Shown: piece by piece, positions 15,602-24,253 of the stretch
How positions within the stretch are numbered: position 1 is the first letter of the stretch
How the letters are laid out: every line of letters begins with the position of its first letter
Assembly (NCBI GenBank): GCA_937915765.1
Contig: CALGHE010000021.1
Location: 1-64,000 of the forward strand
Direction of reading: 5' to 3'
Source: an uncultured Bacteroidales bacterium
GTDB taxonomy: Bacteria; Bacteroidota; Bacteroidia; Bacteroidales; Paludibacteraceae
DNA: 64,000 nucleotides
Program-made: the position numbers and the translations under genes
Notes under the pieces: model-generated
The model's input: the letters and a program-made list of their open reading frames with translations, nothing else
What the model was told of the DNA's origin: nothing
Database searches by the model: none

Positions 15602-15802
15602 AGTGATGAATTTGTTCGAAAAACATGAGAATGTTTGCCGATTGTTTCTGGTGAAATGATTAAACGACTATCCTTAATTTAAATGTTTTCTCTTTGAGAA
15701 TTATAATTTGATGTTATATTCTCTAAGTTGATGATATTTAAGGATAGAAGAAAGTAATTTTAGATAAAGTCCTTTTTTTAGTTTTCATAAAAATAGATTA
15801 GC
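15602..15802 (+). other. non-coding gap after the decayed toxin
   Basis: It contains the 80-bp inverted-repeat element described separately, and a short AT-rich segment before the CapK-like gene. I see no ORF, tRNA or convincing promoter. Confidence 0.6.
15668..15747. repeat. 80-bp inverted-repeat element
   Basis: It starts with CTATCCTTAA and ends with the exact complement TTAAGGATAG. An inner imperfect pair, CTTTGAGAATTATAA and TTATATTCTCTAAG, lies nearer the centre. As RNA it would fold into a long interrupted hairpin; as DNA it has the shape of a small non-autonomous inverted-repeat element. No target-site duplication is obvious. Confidence 0.5.
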
Positions 15803-17137
15803 ATGGTTGATTTTAACGCAATGTATAGGCGTTGTCTCTTTTGGCTAAGGGATTATTTTAAAGGATCCCCCATTAGGAGTCATTATGTTGAATTAAAAAA
15901 AATTCAAGAATCTTCATTTGATGAGTGTAAGGAGTTAAGAAATTCTAAGTTAAGATCGTTACTAATTCATGCACAAGAAAATTCTAAGTTTTATTCTGAG
16001 ATAAAATCTTTGGAAATTAAAGATTTTCCTGTTGTAAACAAAGTATTATTAAGGGAAAAGTTTGATGAGGTAAGGGTGGCGTATGATAAAATTCCAGGAC
16101 AGCGTGGTGATTTACATATTCAGACAACGTCTGGCTCGACCGGTATTCCGTTTGCAGTTCCTCAAGATACAAATAAGCGGAATCGAAGAATTGCGGAGTT
16201 GAAGTATTATGGTAAAGTGGTTGGATTTAATTCTCATGAGAAATTAATTCATTTGAGAACGTGGAATAGATGGCAATTTAAGACACCTTGTCAGATAAAA
16301 AACGAAAATATCATTCCATTTGATATTAGTAATATGGGGGACGATAGATTACGAGAATTATGTGAATTAATAAAAGACTCAAAAGCTATTTGTCTTAGGG
16401 GATATGCTTCCTCGTTTGATATATTGGCAGAATATGTTAAAAATAACGAATATGTATTTCCAAAACTGAAAATTATTATTGCAGGTTCAGAAATGTTGCA
16501 TGAGGATACTCGATATAAGGTAAAGAAGTACTTAAGATGCGAAATTATTAGTCAATATGCTAATGAGGAGTGTGGAATTTTGGCTCAGGAAAAAGTGCCA
16601 ACGGACTTATTTGGAGATGTAATGTACATGAATCATGCTAGTTATTATTTTGAAATTTTAAAATTGGATTCTGATACTTCTGCTGAGTATGGTGAATTAG
16701 GACGAATAGTGGTTACAGACCTTACTAATTATGCATTCCCTATAATAAGATATGATACTGGTGATTTGGGGATAATGCAGTCTGCTGATAAATTTAGCAA
16801 GGGTTATCCTATCTTGATAAAATTGTATGGACGGCGTCTGGATGTTTGTTATACTACATATGGTGAGCCTTTCTCCCCCATGACTATAGGTCGAATATTA
16901 AAGCATTTTGATTCCATATTACAGTGGCAATTTATACAGAAAGCAGAGACTGAATATACTTTGAGGGTGGTTCGTAGGTTAAGTTATGCCGTTGATGAAT
17001 TGTCGATTATTAATACTTTAAAAGAACAAATAGGGGAGAATGCTATAATTAATGTTGAGTATGTTAATGATATTCCAGTTCTTAGTTCAGGAAAGAGAAA
17101 ACCAGTTGTAAATGAGTGGAAAAATGCAGAATTGTAA
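15803..17137 (+). CDS. CapK/PaaK-like adenylate-forming enzyme
   Basis: The 444-aa protein belongs to the phenylacetate-CoA ligase/CapK branch of adenylate-forming enzymes. The P-loop-like motif TTSGSTGIPF lies at about residues 108-117. IIAGSEMLHEDTR, ISQYANEECG and RYDTGDLG are the later nucleotide-binding blocks, and a short C-terminal domain is present. CapK-type proteins recur in capsule loci and are thought to activate a carboxylate for attachment to sugars; the true acyl group is unknown. Its end overlaps the following acetyltransferase gene by 26 nt, so the two may act in sequence. The start has no strong ribosome-binding site. Confidence 0.85.
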   Translation: MVDFNAMYRRCLFWLRDYFKGSPIRSHYVELKKIQESSFDECKELRNSKLRSLLIHAQENSKFYSEIKSLEIKDFPVVNKVLLREKFDEVRVAYDKIPGQRGDLHIQTTSGSTGIPFAVPQDTNKRNRRIAELKYYGKVVGFNSHEKLIHLRTWNRWQFKTPCQIKNENIIPFDISNMGDDRLRELCELIKDSKAICLRGYASSFDILAEYVKNNEYVFPKLKIIIAGSEMLHEDTRYKVKKYLRCEIISQYANEECGILAQEKVPTDLFGDVMYMNHASYYFEILKLDSDTSAEYGELGRIVVTDLTNYAFPIIRYDTGDLGIMQSADKFSKGYPILIKLYGRRLDVCYTTYGEPFSPMTIGRILKHFDSILQWQFIQKAETEYTLRVVRRLSYAVDELSIINTLKEQIGENAIINVEYVNDIPVLSSGKRKPVVNEWKNAEL

Positions 17138-17786
17138 AGGACAAATTTATGCTTTAGGTGTTGGACACAATACGCCAGTATTCATTGATTTGGCTGAAGC
17201 TTGTGGTTTTGAGGTTGTTGGTTTGTATCATTTTCAGGAAGGGAGGACTGGAGAGTATTGTTGTGGAATTCAAATTATCGGATCTTTCACTGATTTATTT
17301 TCAAAAAGTGATTTGAGAGGATTAAATTTTATGTTAACTATGGGGGCAAATAAAATTCGAGCGGAATTAGCCGATAGAATATTGCAAAAAGGAGGTTCGC
17401 TTCCTTCATTAATTCATCCAATGGCTGTTATATCTCGTTTTGCAGAGATTTCTCCAATAGGCGTTTGCATATCTCCATTTACTTATGTGCAAGCAGATAG
17501 TATTGTTGGTCGAAATACAATATTGTTGTCTCATGTAAACATATCTCATACAACGACTATTGGGGAAAATTGTTTTATTGCCGGGGGGAGTACAATAGGA
17601 GCTTACACAAAAATGGAAAACTTTGTTTTTATTGGGCAAGGAGTTTTGAGTGTTTCAGGAAAGGTTAAAAAGATTGGCGAATCTGCATTTGTAGGTGCAG
17701 GAAGTTTACTTATTCGAGATGTTGAGGCAGAAACGATTGTATATGGAAGGCCAGCAAATGTTAGTGAAAAAAGTAAGAATGTATAA
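17112..17786 (+). CDS. NeuD/PglD-like left-handed beta-helix acetyltransferase
   Basis: The 224-aa protein has an N-terminal Rossmann-like part (QIYALGVGHNTPVFIDLAEA) and a C-terminal hexapeptide-repeat region from about residue 95 (ISPIGVCISPFTYVQADSIV and onward) ending in VYGRPANV. This is the architecture of PglD and NeuD, which N- or O-acetylate sugar nucleotides; PglD acts on a UDP-4-amino sugar. Given RmlB and the aminotransferase upstream, it may acetylate the 4-amino group of a dTDP sugar. It overlaps the CapK-like gene by 26 nt and the GT56 gene by 1 nt. An internal ATG at 17124 is an alternative start. Confidence 0.85.
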   Translation: MSGKMQNCKGQIYALGVGHNTPVFIDLAEACGFEVVGLYHFQEGRTGEYCCGIQIIGSFTDLFSKSDLRGLNFMLTMGANKIRAELADRILQKGGSLPSLIHPMAVISRFAEISPIGVCISPFTYVQADSIVGRNTILLSHVNISHTTTIGENCFIAGGSTIGAYTKMENFVFIGQGVLSVSGKVKKIGESAFVGAGSLLIRDVEAETIVYGRPANVSEKSKNV

Positions 17787-18979
17787 TGAAAATAGTTCAT
17801 TTTGTAAACGATGATAAGTTTGTCGATAAGGCGATATCTATATTTGATTCAATTGTTAATGTTGAAAATTCGTATATCTTGGTAAGAGATAAATCGAATG
17901 AATCTTTGAGATACATTAAAAGAGTGGAGCGTGTTGACATTGTTCAAAGAACAAATTTAAATAAAAATGATTTTAACAAGTATGATGTCGTTGTACTTCA
18001 TGGTTGGGCAGTTTTGCCTAATTGCGTGATTAAAGTTATACCGTTTAAGGTAAAGGTTGTTTGGTTTGCTTGGGGTTATGATATATATAGTAATAAGTGG
18101 CCGGAGTATAAGTTGATACCTTTGGTAGAAAGGATAAAACCTTTAACAAAAGAATTTTATAAATCATTTGATTGGTATTCTTTTGTTAAAGGTGTAGTAA
18201 GGCATCCTTTTGTATTCTTTAATAATTTGTTATTTGGTCGAATTGATTTTGAAAGAGCTCTAAAACGAGTGGATTATTTTTCTGGTGTATTGCCAATTGA
18301 ATATGAAATGATAAAACGTAGTAACTCTCTATTTCAAGCTCAACAAATATACTTTAGTTATAGTAGTTGTGATATGATTTTAGAAGATAAATTGAATGAT
18401 AATATAGGACCTACAAATAATTATATCCAAGTGGGTAATTCTGCTAGTGTGTATTCTAATCATTTGGATATATTTGATATGTTATTAGAATATAATTTGG
18501 CAGATAGAAAGATATTAGTTCCATTAAGTTATGGCGGAGATGATAGATATGTTAATGAGATTATTAAAATCGGGAAAAAGTATTGGTTGACAGATTTTAT
18601 TCCTGTGCTTGATTATATGCCGATTCATGAGTATCGATCTTTGATTAAGCAGTGTGAAGTTGCTATATTTGGAGATGAACAGCAGGCTTCTGTAGGTAAT
18701 ATTTTGATTGCGTTATGGTCTGGAGCCAGGGTGTTTCTTTCTAAAACATCAATGTGTTATTCTTATTTTAAAAAAATTGGATGTATTTTGTTTTCTATTC
18801 AAGATGATTTAAAGGACCAAATGGAAAATGGGAGGAAACTATCTAAAGTTGATATCTTAAGTAATAGGCGGATTTTGTTGAGGTATCGATCAAGAGACGT
18901 GATAATGAATAATTTGTACAAATCAATAGCTTTAATTAAAACCGATATAGAAAATGGAAAGAGTAAAGAAAGTAATTAA
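17786..18979 (+). CDS. WecF-like glycosyltransferase (GT56, Fuc4NAc-transferase family)
   Basis: The 397-aa protein opens with KIVHFVNDDKFVDKAISIFD and contains DVVVLHGWAVLP and VVWFAWGYDIY, as in WecF/4-alpha-L-fucosyltransferase family proteins. WecF transfers Fuc4NAc from dTDP-Fuc4NAc to lipid-linked precursors of enterobacterial common antigen. LVPLSYGGDDRYV and FGDEQQASVGNILIALWSG are further family blocks. RmlB, a sugar aminotransferase and an acetyltransferase precede it, which fits a dTDP-4-acetamido-6-deoxyhexose donor. The C-terminus overlaps the ATP-grasp gene by 26 nt. Confidence 0.82.
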   Translation: MKIVHFVNDDKFVDKAISIFDSIVNVENSYILVRDKSNESLRYIKRVERVDIVQRTNLNKNDFNKYDVVVLHGWAVLPNCVIKVIPFKVKVVWFAWGYDIYSNKWPEYKLIPLVERIKPLTKEFYKSFDWYSFVKGVVRHPFVFFNNLLFGRIDFERALKRVDYFSGVLPIEYEMIKRSNSLFQAQQIYFSYSSCDMILEDKLNDNIGPTNNYIQVGNSASVYSNHLDIFDMLLEYNLADRKILVPLSYGGDDRYVNEIIKIGKKYWLTDFIPVLDYMPIHEYRSLIKQCEVAIFGDEQQASVGNILIALWSGARVFLSKTSMCYSYFKKIGCILFSIQDDLKDQMENGRKLSKVDILSNRRILLRYRSRDVIMNNLYKSIALIKTDIENGKSKESN

Positions 18980-19832
18980 ATACATAATAGGTTTATTAAA
19001 CCCCCAATTATTGGCAAAAATAAATTTTAAGAAGTCTGTAGGTTGGAATCTTGATTTTAATAATGTAAGAGATTTTAATGAAAAGATTCAATGGCTAAAA
19101 TTTTATTCAGATACTTCTCAATGGGAACTTTGGGCAGATAAATATCGAGTCCGAGATTATGTCTCTAAGTGTGGCTTATCTTCAATGTTGGTCAATTTAT
19201 ACGCAGTATTTGATAATTCGAAAGATTTCTCTATAGATGATTTACCTAATAGTTTTATTATAAAATCAAATAACGGTTGTGGAGGAAATTTTGTAGTTAA
19301 GGATAAGTCTCGTTTGGATATGGTACAATTAAGGTCTTTGTTAAAAGGATGGTCTAGGGAGCGATTTGGAGTTTTAACAGCAGAACCTCATTATTTGAAA
19401 ATTCCATTTAAAATTATTGTTGAAGAATTGTTGGAGAATGAGTTTTCGTTTTCAAACTCTATGGTTGATTTTAAGGTGTATTGTTTTAATGGGGAGCCTG
19501 AGTATATTTGTGTTTGTTATGACAGAGATTGCATAACCAAAAAAAGTAAGATGAGTCTTTTTGATAAAGATTGGGTTTGTTGTAATAAGTATTTGATTAA
19601 TAGGTCTGGTGCAATAGACGATATAGAACGACCAAAATCTCTTGATAAGATGAAAGAGGCGTGTAGAAAATTGTCGAAGGGTATTCCTATGGTTAGGATT
19701 GATTTCTATGAATATAAGGGAAATCCATATTTTGGAGAAATGACAATGACAAATGCTGGAGGCTATGATACAGATTATACTTTAGAGTTTCGTCGATTAT
19801 TAGGAGATTTGATCATCTTGCCTAAAAAATAA
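18954..19832 (+). CDS. TupA-like ATP-grasp protein
   Basis: The 292-aa protein matches the ATP-grasp group named after TupA of teichuronopeptide synthesis. RDFNEKIQWLKFYSD near the N-terminus is highly typical. Later SFIIKSNNGCGGNFVVKDKS gives the nucleotide-binding loop, VDFKVYCFNGEPEYICVCYD is a core block, and VRIDFYEYKGNPYFGEMT carries the metal-binding acidic residues. ATP-grasp enzymes make amide or ester bonds through acyl phosphates; in surface-polymer loci they may attach amino acids or peptides to sugars. It directly overlaps the GT56 gene, suggesting a linked modification step. Confidence 0.82.
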   Translation: MERVKKVIKYIIGLLNPQLLAKINFKKSVGWNLDFNNVRDFNEKIQWLKFYSDTSQWELWADKYRVRDYVSKCGLSSMLVNLYAVFDNSKDFSIDDLPNSFIIKSNNGCGGNFVVKDKSRLDMVQLRSLLKGWSRERFGVLTAEPHYLKIPFKIIVEELLENEFSFSNSMVDFKVYCFNGEPEYICVCYDRDCITKKSKMSLFDKDWVCCNKYLINRSGAIDDIERPKSLDKMKEACRKLSKGIPMVRIDFYEYKGNPYFGEMTMTNAGGYDTDYTLEFRRLLGDLIILPKK

Positions 19833-19867
19833 AAAAGTTATGTTGTATTAAACAAAATTACAAGCAA

Positions 19868-20797
19868 GTGAAAAATGATAATATTATTTATTCAATAATA
19901 ATCCCTCATCATAATATTCCTCATCTATTACAGCGTTGTTTAGATTCTATTCCTATTAGAGATGATATTCAAGTTATTATAGTTGATGATAATAGCGATG
20001 ATAATATAGTTGATTTTGATAATTTCCCAGGAAAAGAACGATCTGATGTTCAATTGGTTTTCACAAAGGAATCGAAAGGCGCTGGTTATGCTCGCAATGT
20101 AGGTTTATCTTATGCAAAAGGACAATGGGTTTTATTTGCAGACGCAGATGACTATTTCAATTATTGTATTAATGATATATTAGACGAGTATATTCATTCA
20201 GAATCAGACATAGTTTTTTTTAATGCAAATAGTGTAGATTCGCAAACCTATTTGAATGAAAATCGGACAAAGCATCTAAATGAATATATTTTGATGTATA
20301 AAAAAAATAGAGAACGTAAAAAGGCAATTGATCTGTTAAAGTATAAGTTTGGGGAACCTTGGTCTAAACTAATAAAACGGTCTTTGATAATTTCTAACAA
20401 AATCAAGTTTGACGAAGTCTTAATTCATAATGATACAACATTTTCTTACTTAGTCAGTTTTTATTCTTCTAAAATATCAGTTGATGAAAGAGCTCTATAT
20501 TGTGTGACAAAAAGGAATGGTTCCGTTAGTCGTACAATAGATGATGTTAGGCTTTTGACTAGGATAGAGGTTTTTTCAAGGTCATCAAAATTTTTTAAAG
20601 AACACGGAATTTGTGCGGATGAAAATCGTCATTATTTGCAATTAGCATATTGTTATTGGTATAAAAAGCCAGTATTTAAAAGGGGCTTTATTTTAATGAG
20701 AGAAAAAGGTTATAAAAAAATGGAAATAATTTTAGGAATGGTTTTCCCTTCTGTTAAATTATTGTTGAAGAATTTGCTAGGGTATAAAAAAGGATAA
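19868..20797 (+). CDS. family 2 glycosyltransferase
   Basis: The 309-aa protein is a GT-A fold transferase. It has the N-terminal IIYSIIIPHHNIPHLLQRCLD strand-loop, VIIVDDNSDD, GAGYARNVGLSYAKGQWVLF, and FADADDYF with the metal-binding DxD. WSKLIKRSLI and the later VTKRNGSVSRT fit the capsule GT2 group. The start is GTG 19868; no ATG fits, as the first ATG is inside the conserved strand. It stands 35 bp after the ATP-grasp gene. Donor and acceptor are unknown. Confidence 0.85.
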   Translation: MKNDNIIYSIIIPHHNIPHLLQRCLDSIPIRDDIQVIIVDDNSDDNIVDFDNFPGKERSDVQLVFTKESKGAGYARNVGLSYAKGQWVLFADADDYFNYCINDILDEYIHSESDIVFFNANSVDSQTYLNENRTKHLNEYILMYKKNRERKKAIDLLKYKFGEPWSKLIKRSLIISNKIKFDEVLIHNDTTFSYLVSFYSSKISVDERALYCVTKRNGSVSRTIDDVRLLTRIEVFSRSSKFFKEHGICADENRHYLQLAYCYWYKKPVFKRGFILMREKGYKKMEIILGMVFPSVKLLLKNLLGYKKG

Positions 20798-21002
20798 GAT
20801 TTTGTCTATATTAGTGCTAGTCTATAGTAGGTATATTTTATTGTTAAATTATCCTTTTGAGTTAGATCATAAAGATTTATTTACGATTTCTTATAGAAGA
20901 AGATTTAGGTATTAAATAAAAGCAACGAATGATGCAAACTTTCGTTTGTTTATCCCAAAAATATTTTTCTTAAATTGCGTAAACTATTTAAATTATTGTT
21001 AG

Positions 21003-22046
21003 GTGGAGAAAAAAAGAATTGAGTATATAGATTTAGCGAAAGGAATTTGTATCTTATTAGTAGTGCATTTGCATGTAGTGGATGTGCAGGAGTACTTTAC
21101 GAATAATGTTAGTTATGGATTTTTAGATAGGATTTGTTTTTAGTTTAGAATGCCCTTATACTTTTTTTGTCAGGAATATTTTTTAAACTTATGGCGGAGG
21201 TATTGCATTTTTTATAAAAAAGGTAAATCGTTTGTTGATTCCTTTTGTCTTTTTTGTTCTCTTGTATTGGTTTTATGGCGTTTGTTTGGGACTATTGGGT
21301 TTATCTAGAGAGGATAATTTAGTAGATTTTAGGCGCTTAATAGCCTTTTTTTATGAGGAAGAATACAAAGGATGTGTGTTGTGGTTTTTATTGTGTTTAT
21401 TTGAGGTAAATATAATTTATTGCTTTATTTATCTTGTTTTAAGGAAAATGTAAAGTGTGGAGCTATTACAGCATTGTTTTTGGGGCTAATAGGGTATTGG
21501 ATGTGTTTTGAAAAATATTGGGATTTACCAGCTTATTTAGATCGGGCAATTTATTATTTACCATTCTTCTCATTTGGTGAATTGATAAGGCGATTTTCTT
21601 CATTCTTAGAGAAAAGTGATGTAAAAGTAGAAGTCCTGTTACTCTTCTTAATGGTTGGAGCATACGTTCTGCTACATCCTGAATTTAATATACTTTCTTC
21701 TAAAAATAATATTATTTTATTCTATCTTTTAGGTCTCTTAGGAACATTAATAATATTACAAATATCTAAATTAGTCAAGTATGTTCCAATCGTTTCTTAT
21801 GTAGGACGATATTCTATTGTGGTGTTATGTTTACATGATTTTTCCCTTGGTTCGTTAGCAAGAATTTTATGGAGGTTTATGACCAATGTTGAATTGGTAG
21901 TTTTTGTAGAATTTCTCGTTATAATTTTAATTTTGTATTTTATAATACCTCTATGTGTTAAATATTTCCCATATATATATTTGCGCAAAAAGATTTATTT
22001 AAGGTTTCTTATTGCAAAGAATAGTCATCAACTTTTTTTTAGGTGA
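21003..22046 (+). pseudogene. broken acyltransferase 3 family gene
   Basis: GTG 21003 begins VEKKRIEYIDLAKGICILLV, almost the same as the intact paralogues at 51521 and 55229. The frame is then destroyed: TAG inside ICF-FRMPLYFF, one T too few in the run encoding YFFLSG, one A too few before TYGGG, and a shift near IYLVLRENVK at about 21435. After repair by eye the remainder follows the paralogues (NRLLIPF, CLFEVN, YVGRYSIVVLCLHDF, KYFPYIY). At least three frameshifts and one stop make it non-functional. Homopolymer sequencing errors could explain some, but hardly the TAG. Confidence 0.85.
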
Positions 22047-23200
22047 TAACAGTACAATACATATTTCTTCATGTTTTGCTAATAGTAGTTCTATTTTTTT
22101 CTTGTAAAAAGATAGATAGTGTAGATCGAAAGTATTATTGGCGTTATGCATTGATCCCTATTCTTGCCTTTGCATTGGAAGAAGGTTTGAGGTGGGGGAG
22201 AGGTATAGATTGGTGTCTTTATAGCAAGGTATACGCTGATTTAGGATATGGTATAGATACAGGTCATGAGCCTTTGTTTTCGTTGATTTGGAGTTTTTTC
22301 TCTATGTTAGGATTTCCATACACCTCTATAATATTTTTATGCTCGTTGTTTTATATCTTTTCAATCTTTTTTTTAGCGAAACCATTTAGAGGAATATTAA
22401 AGATTTTTATTCCGTTAGTTGTCTTGATAACGTCTTTTGCCGCGGAAAATTTAATAAGGTGGTATCTGGGGATTTCTTTTTTATTTATTTCGGTTCGATT
22501 ATTCTTACAAGGGAAAAATATTCAGGCATTTTTTGTAGCAATATTGTCTGTCTTAGTTCATTATGGATTGATTCTTTTTTTGTTCTTATTACCACTCTTA
22601 AAAAAGAAAAATACTATAATGTCTTCTGAATGGTTGTTTTTTTTAAGCTTATTTTTATTAATCGCATTCAGTCCTAAATTTCTAGGACAATTTGCTTTTC
22701 TTTTTGATTATTTGACTTTGTTTTCAGTTCGTTTTGATCATTATACAAATGATCCTGTTGGTTGGTTAACAGGTGAAAGCCAAAATGCTGAATTAGTTAG
22801 GAGAAATTGGATTTCCACATTTGTGTCTATGTCTCAATATTATATATTTATATATTTTATATATAAGCAATTGCGGATTAAACGCTATTTGATACCTATC
22901 TATAATGTTGCAGTTTTGGGAATTATATTATTATCAATATCTTCAGGAATAGAACTTATTGCAAGATATACAAGATTCTTTGAACCCTTTATTTTGATTA
23001 TTGGTTCTTATGTGTTTTTAGGATTAGTGAACAAGATGAAAAATTATAAGGTATTATTAGTGTTATTGTTTTGTTCGTTTTTTATTCTTAGAAAATTTAT
23101 ATATTTCTGCAATCCTAGTTCATTCCCTCATGAGGTTTTATTGGGTTACGTTTGGAATGATTCACTTTTACCAGCAGATTTAGTAAAATATTATAAATGA
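22043..23200 (+). CDS. EpsG-family polysaccharide polymerase (Wzy-like)
   Basis: The 385-aa protein is an integral membrane protein with about ten segments. FALEEGLRWGRGIDWCLYSK followed by GHEPLFSLIWSFF matches the EpsG pattern (R-g-G-D---Y, then E--f). NLIRWYLGISFLFISVRLFL and VHYGLILFLFLLPLL are further family features. It should join repeat units on the periplasmic side after Wzx transfer. The start is GTG 22043, overlapping the pseudogene stop (GTGA), which shows the gene order was made when the upstream acyltransferase was intact. Confidence 0.85.
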   Translation: MITVQYIFLHVLLIVVLFFSCKKIDSVDRKYYWRYALIPILAFALEEGLRWGRGIDWCLYSKVYADLGYGIDTGHEPLFSLIWSFFSMLGFPYTSIIFLCSLFYIFSIFFLAKPFRGILKIFIPLVVLITSFAAENLIRWYLGISFLFISVRLFLQGKNIQAFFVAILSVLVHYGLILFLFLLPLLKKKNTIMSSEWLFFLSLFLLIAFSPKFLGQFAFLFDYLTLFSVRFDHYTNDPVGWLTGESQNAELVRRNWISTFVSMSQYYIFIYFIYKQLRIKRYLIPIYNVAVLGIILLSISSGIELIARYTRFFEPFILIIGSYVFLGLVNKMKNYKVLLVLLFCSFFILRKFIYFCNPSSFPHEVLLGYVWNDSLLPADLVKYYK

Positions 23201-23207
23201 TTGATAT

Positions 23208-24245
23208 ATGGGTAAACTTCTTTCTGTAATAATCCCAACCTATAATATGGAGACATATCTTCCACGGTGTTTGGGTTCTTTTGTGAGTATTAAGAAGGAA
23301 TTAGATGATTTACAGATAATTGTGGTAAATGATGGTAGTAAGGATGCGTCTTCAAAGATAGCTCATGAGTATGAAGCGAAGTATCCAAACGCTATTGTAG
23401 TTATTGATAAAGAGAATGGGAATTACGGCTCTTGTGTTAATGTTGGACTTAAACATGTTCAAGGTAAATACGTAAAAATAGTTGATGCCGATGATTGGGT
23501 TGATAGTGAGGAATTAGAAAAATTATTAGTCCAATTGCAATGTTGCGATTCCGATATGGTAATAACTCCGTATCAAAAAGTGTATGAGAATAGTGATGAA
23601 ATTCAGAGATGCCCTCTTCCTTTAAATTTTGATGAGAGAGAACAAGGTATAGATGATTTTTTCTCAACCGACTATTTTTCTTTTCTGCCCATGCATATGA
23701 TATCGTATAAGACAATTATCTTAAAAACAATTAATTATCAACAAACAGAAGGAATTTCTTATACAGATTCAGAATGGATATTTAAGCCTATATTTCATGT
23801 TAAGACAGTTCAAATGGTTGATGCCAACGTATATAGATATCTTTTGGGTAGAGAGGGACAAACTATGGATCCCAAAGTAATTTTAAGATCACTAAATCAA
23901 GAATTGATTGTTCTTAAATCCCAATTAGAGTATCGTAAAAATAATATTAGAAGTATAGTTTCTACAAATGTAAAAAAGTATGTTGATTTCACGATTTGTA
24001 GAAAATCCATTCTAATATACACTCAAATGCTATTAAAAGCTTCTAACTCTGAATTTGATGCTAGTGTAGTAGAAAGGATGGAGTTTATGATGAAAGAATT
24101 AGCTCCAGAGTTATATGATAAGATGGCTTATTTTGATGCCAGATGTGTTGTGGTTAGGTATTGGAGGAAAAAAAATAAGAGAATGCCATCTGTTTTTAGA
24201 ATTATAGTGTTAGGATGTTTAAATTTTGTCAAGTTCATAAAATAG
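23208..24245 (+). CDS. family 2 glycosyltransferase
   Basis: The 345-aa GT-A enzyme opens with KLLSVIIPTYNMETYLPRCL, then IIVVNDGSKDAS, NGNYGSCVNVGLKHVQGKYV and VDADDWVDSEELE with the DxD. The NYGSCVN variant replaces the usual GARN block and marks a subgroup of capsule GT2 enzymes. The C-terminus has KSILIYTQMLLKA and a hydrophobic tail. It follows the polymerase by 7 bp. Sugar specificity cannot be read. Confidence 0.88.
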   Translation: MGKLLSVIIPTYNMETYLPRCLGSFVSIKKELDDLQIIVVNDGSKDASSKIAHEYEAKYPNAIVVIDKENGNYGSCVNVGLKHVQGKYVKIVDADDWVDSEELEKLLVQLQCCDSDMVITPYQKVYENSDEIQRCPLPLNFDEREQGIDDFFSTDYFSFLPMHMISYKTIILKTINYQQTEGISYTDSEWIFKPIFHVKTVQMVDANVYRYLLGREGQTMDPKVILRSLNQELIVLKSQLEYRKNNIRSIVSTNVKKYVDFTICRKSILIYTQMLLKASNSEFDASVVERMEFMMKELAPELYDKMAYFDARCVVVRYWRKKNKRMPSVFRIIVLGCLNFVKFIK

Positions 24246-24253
24246 GAGGTGAA

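Noticed and set aside
20798..21002. possible gene between the GT2 and the broken acyltransferase
   Set aside because: The 205 nt contain several stops in all frames and no recognisable peptide; I see only AT-rich spacer.
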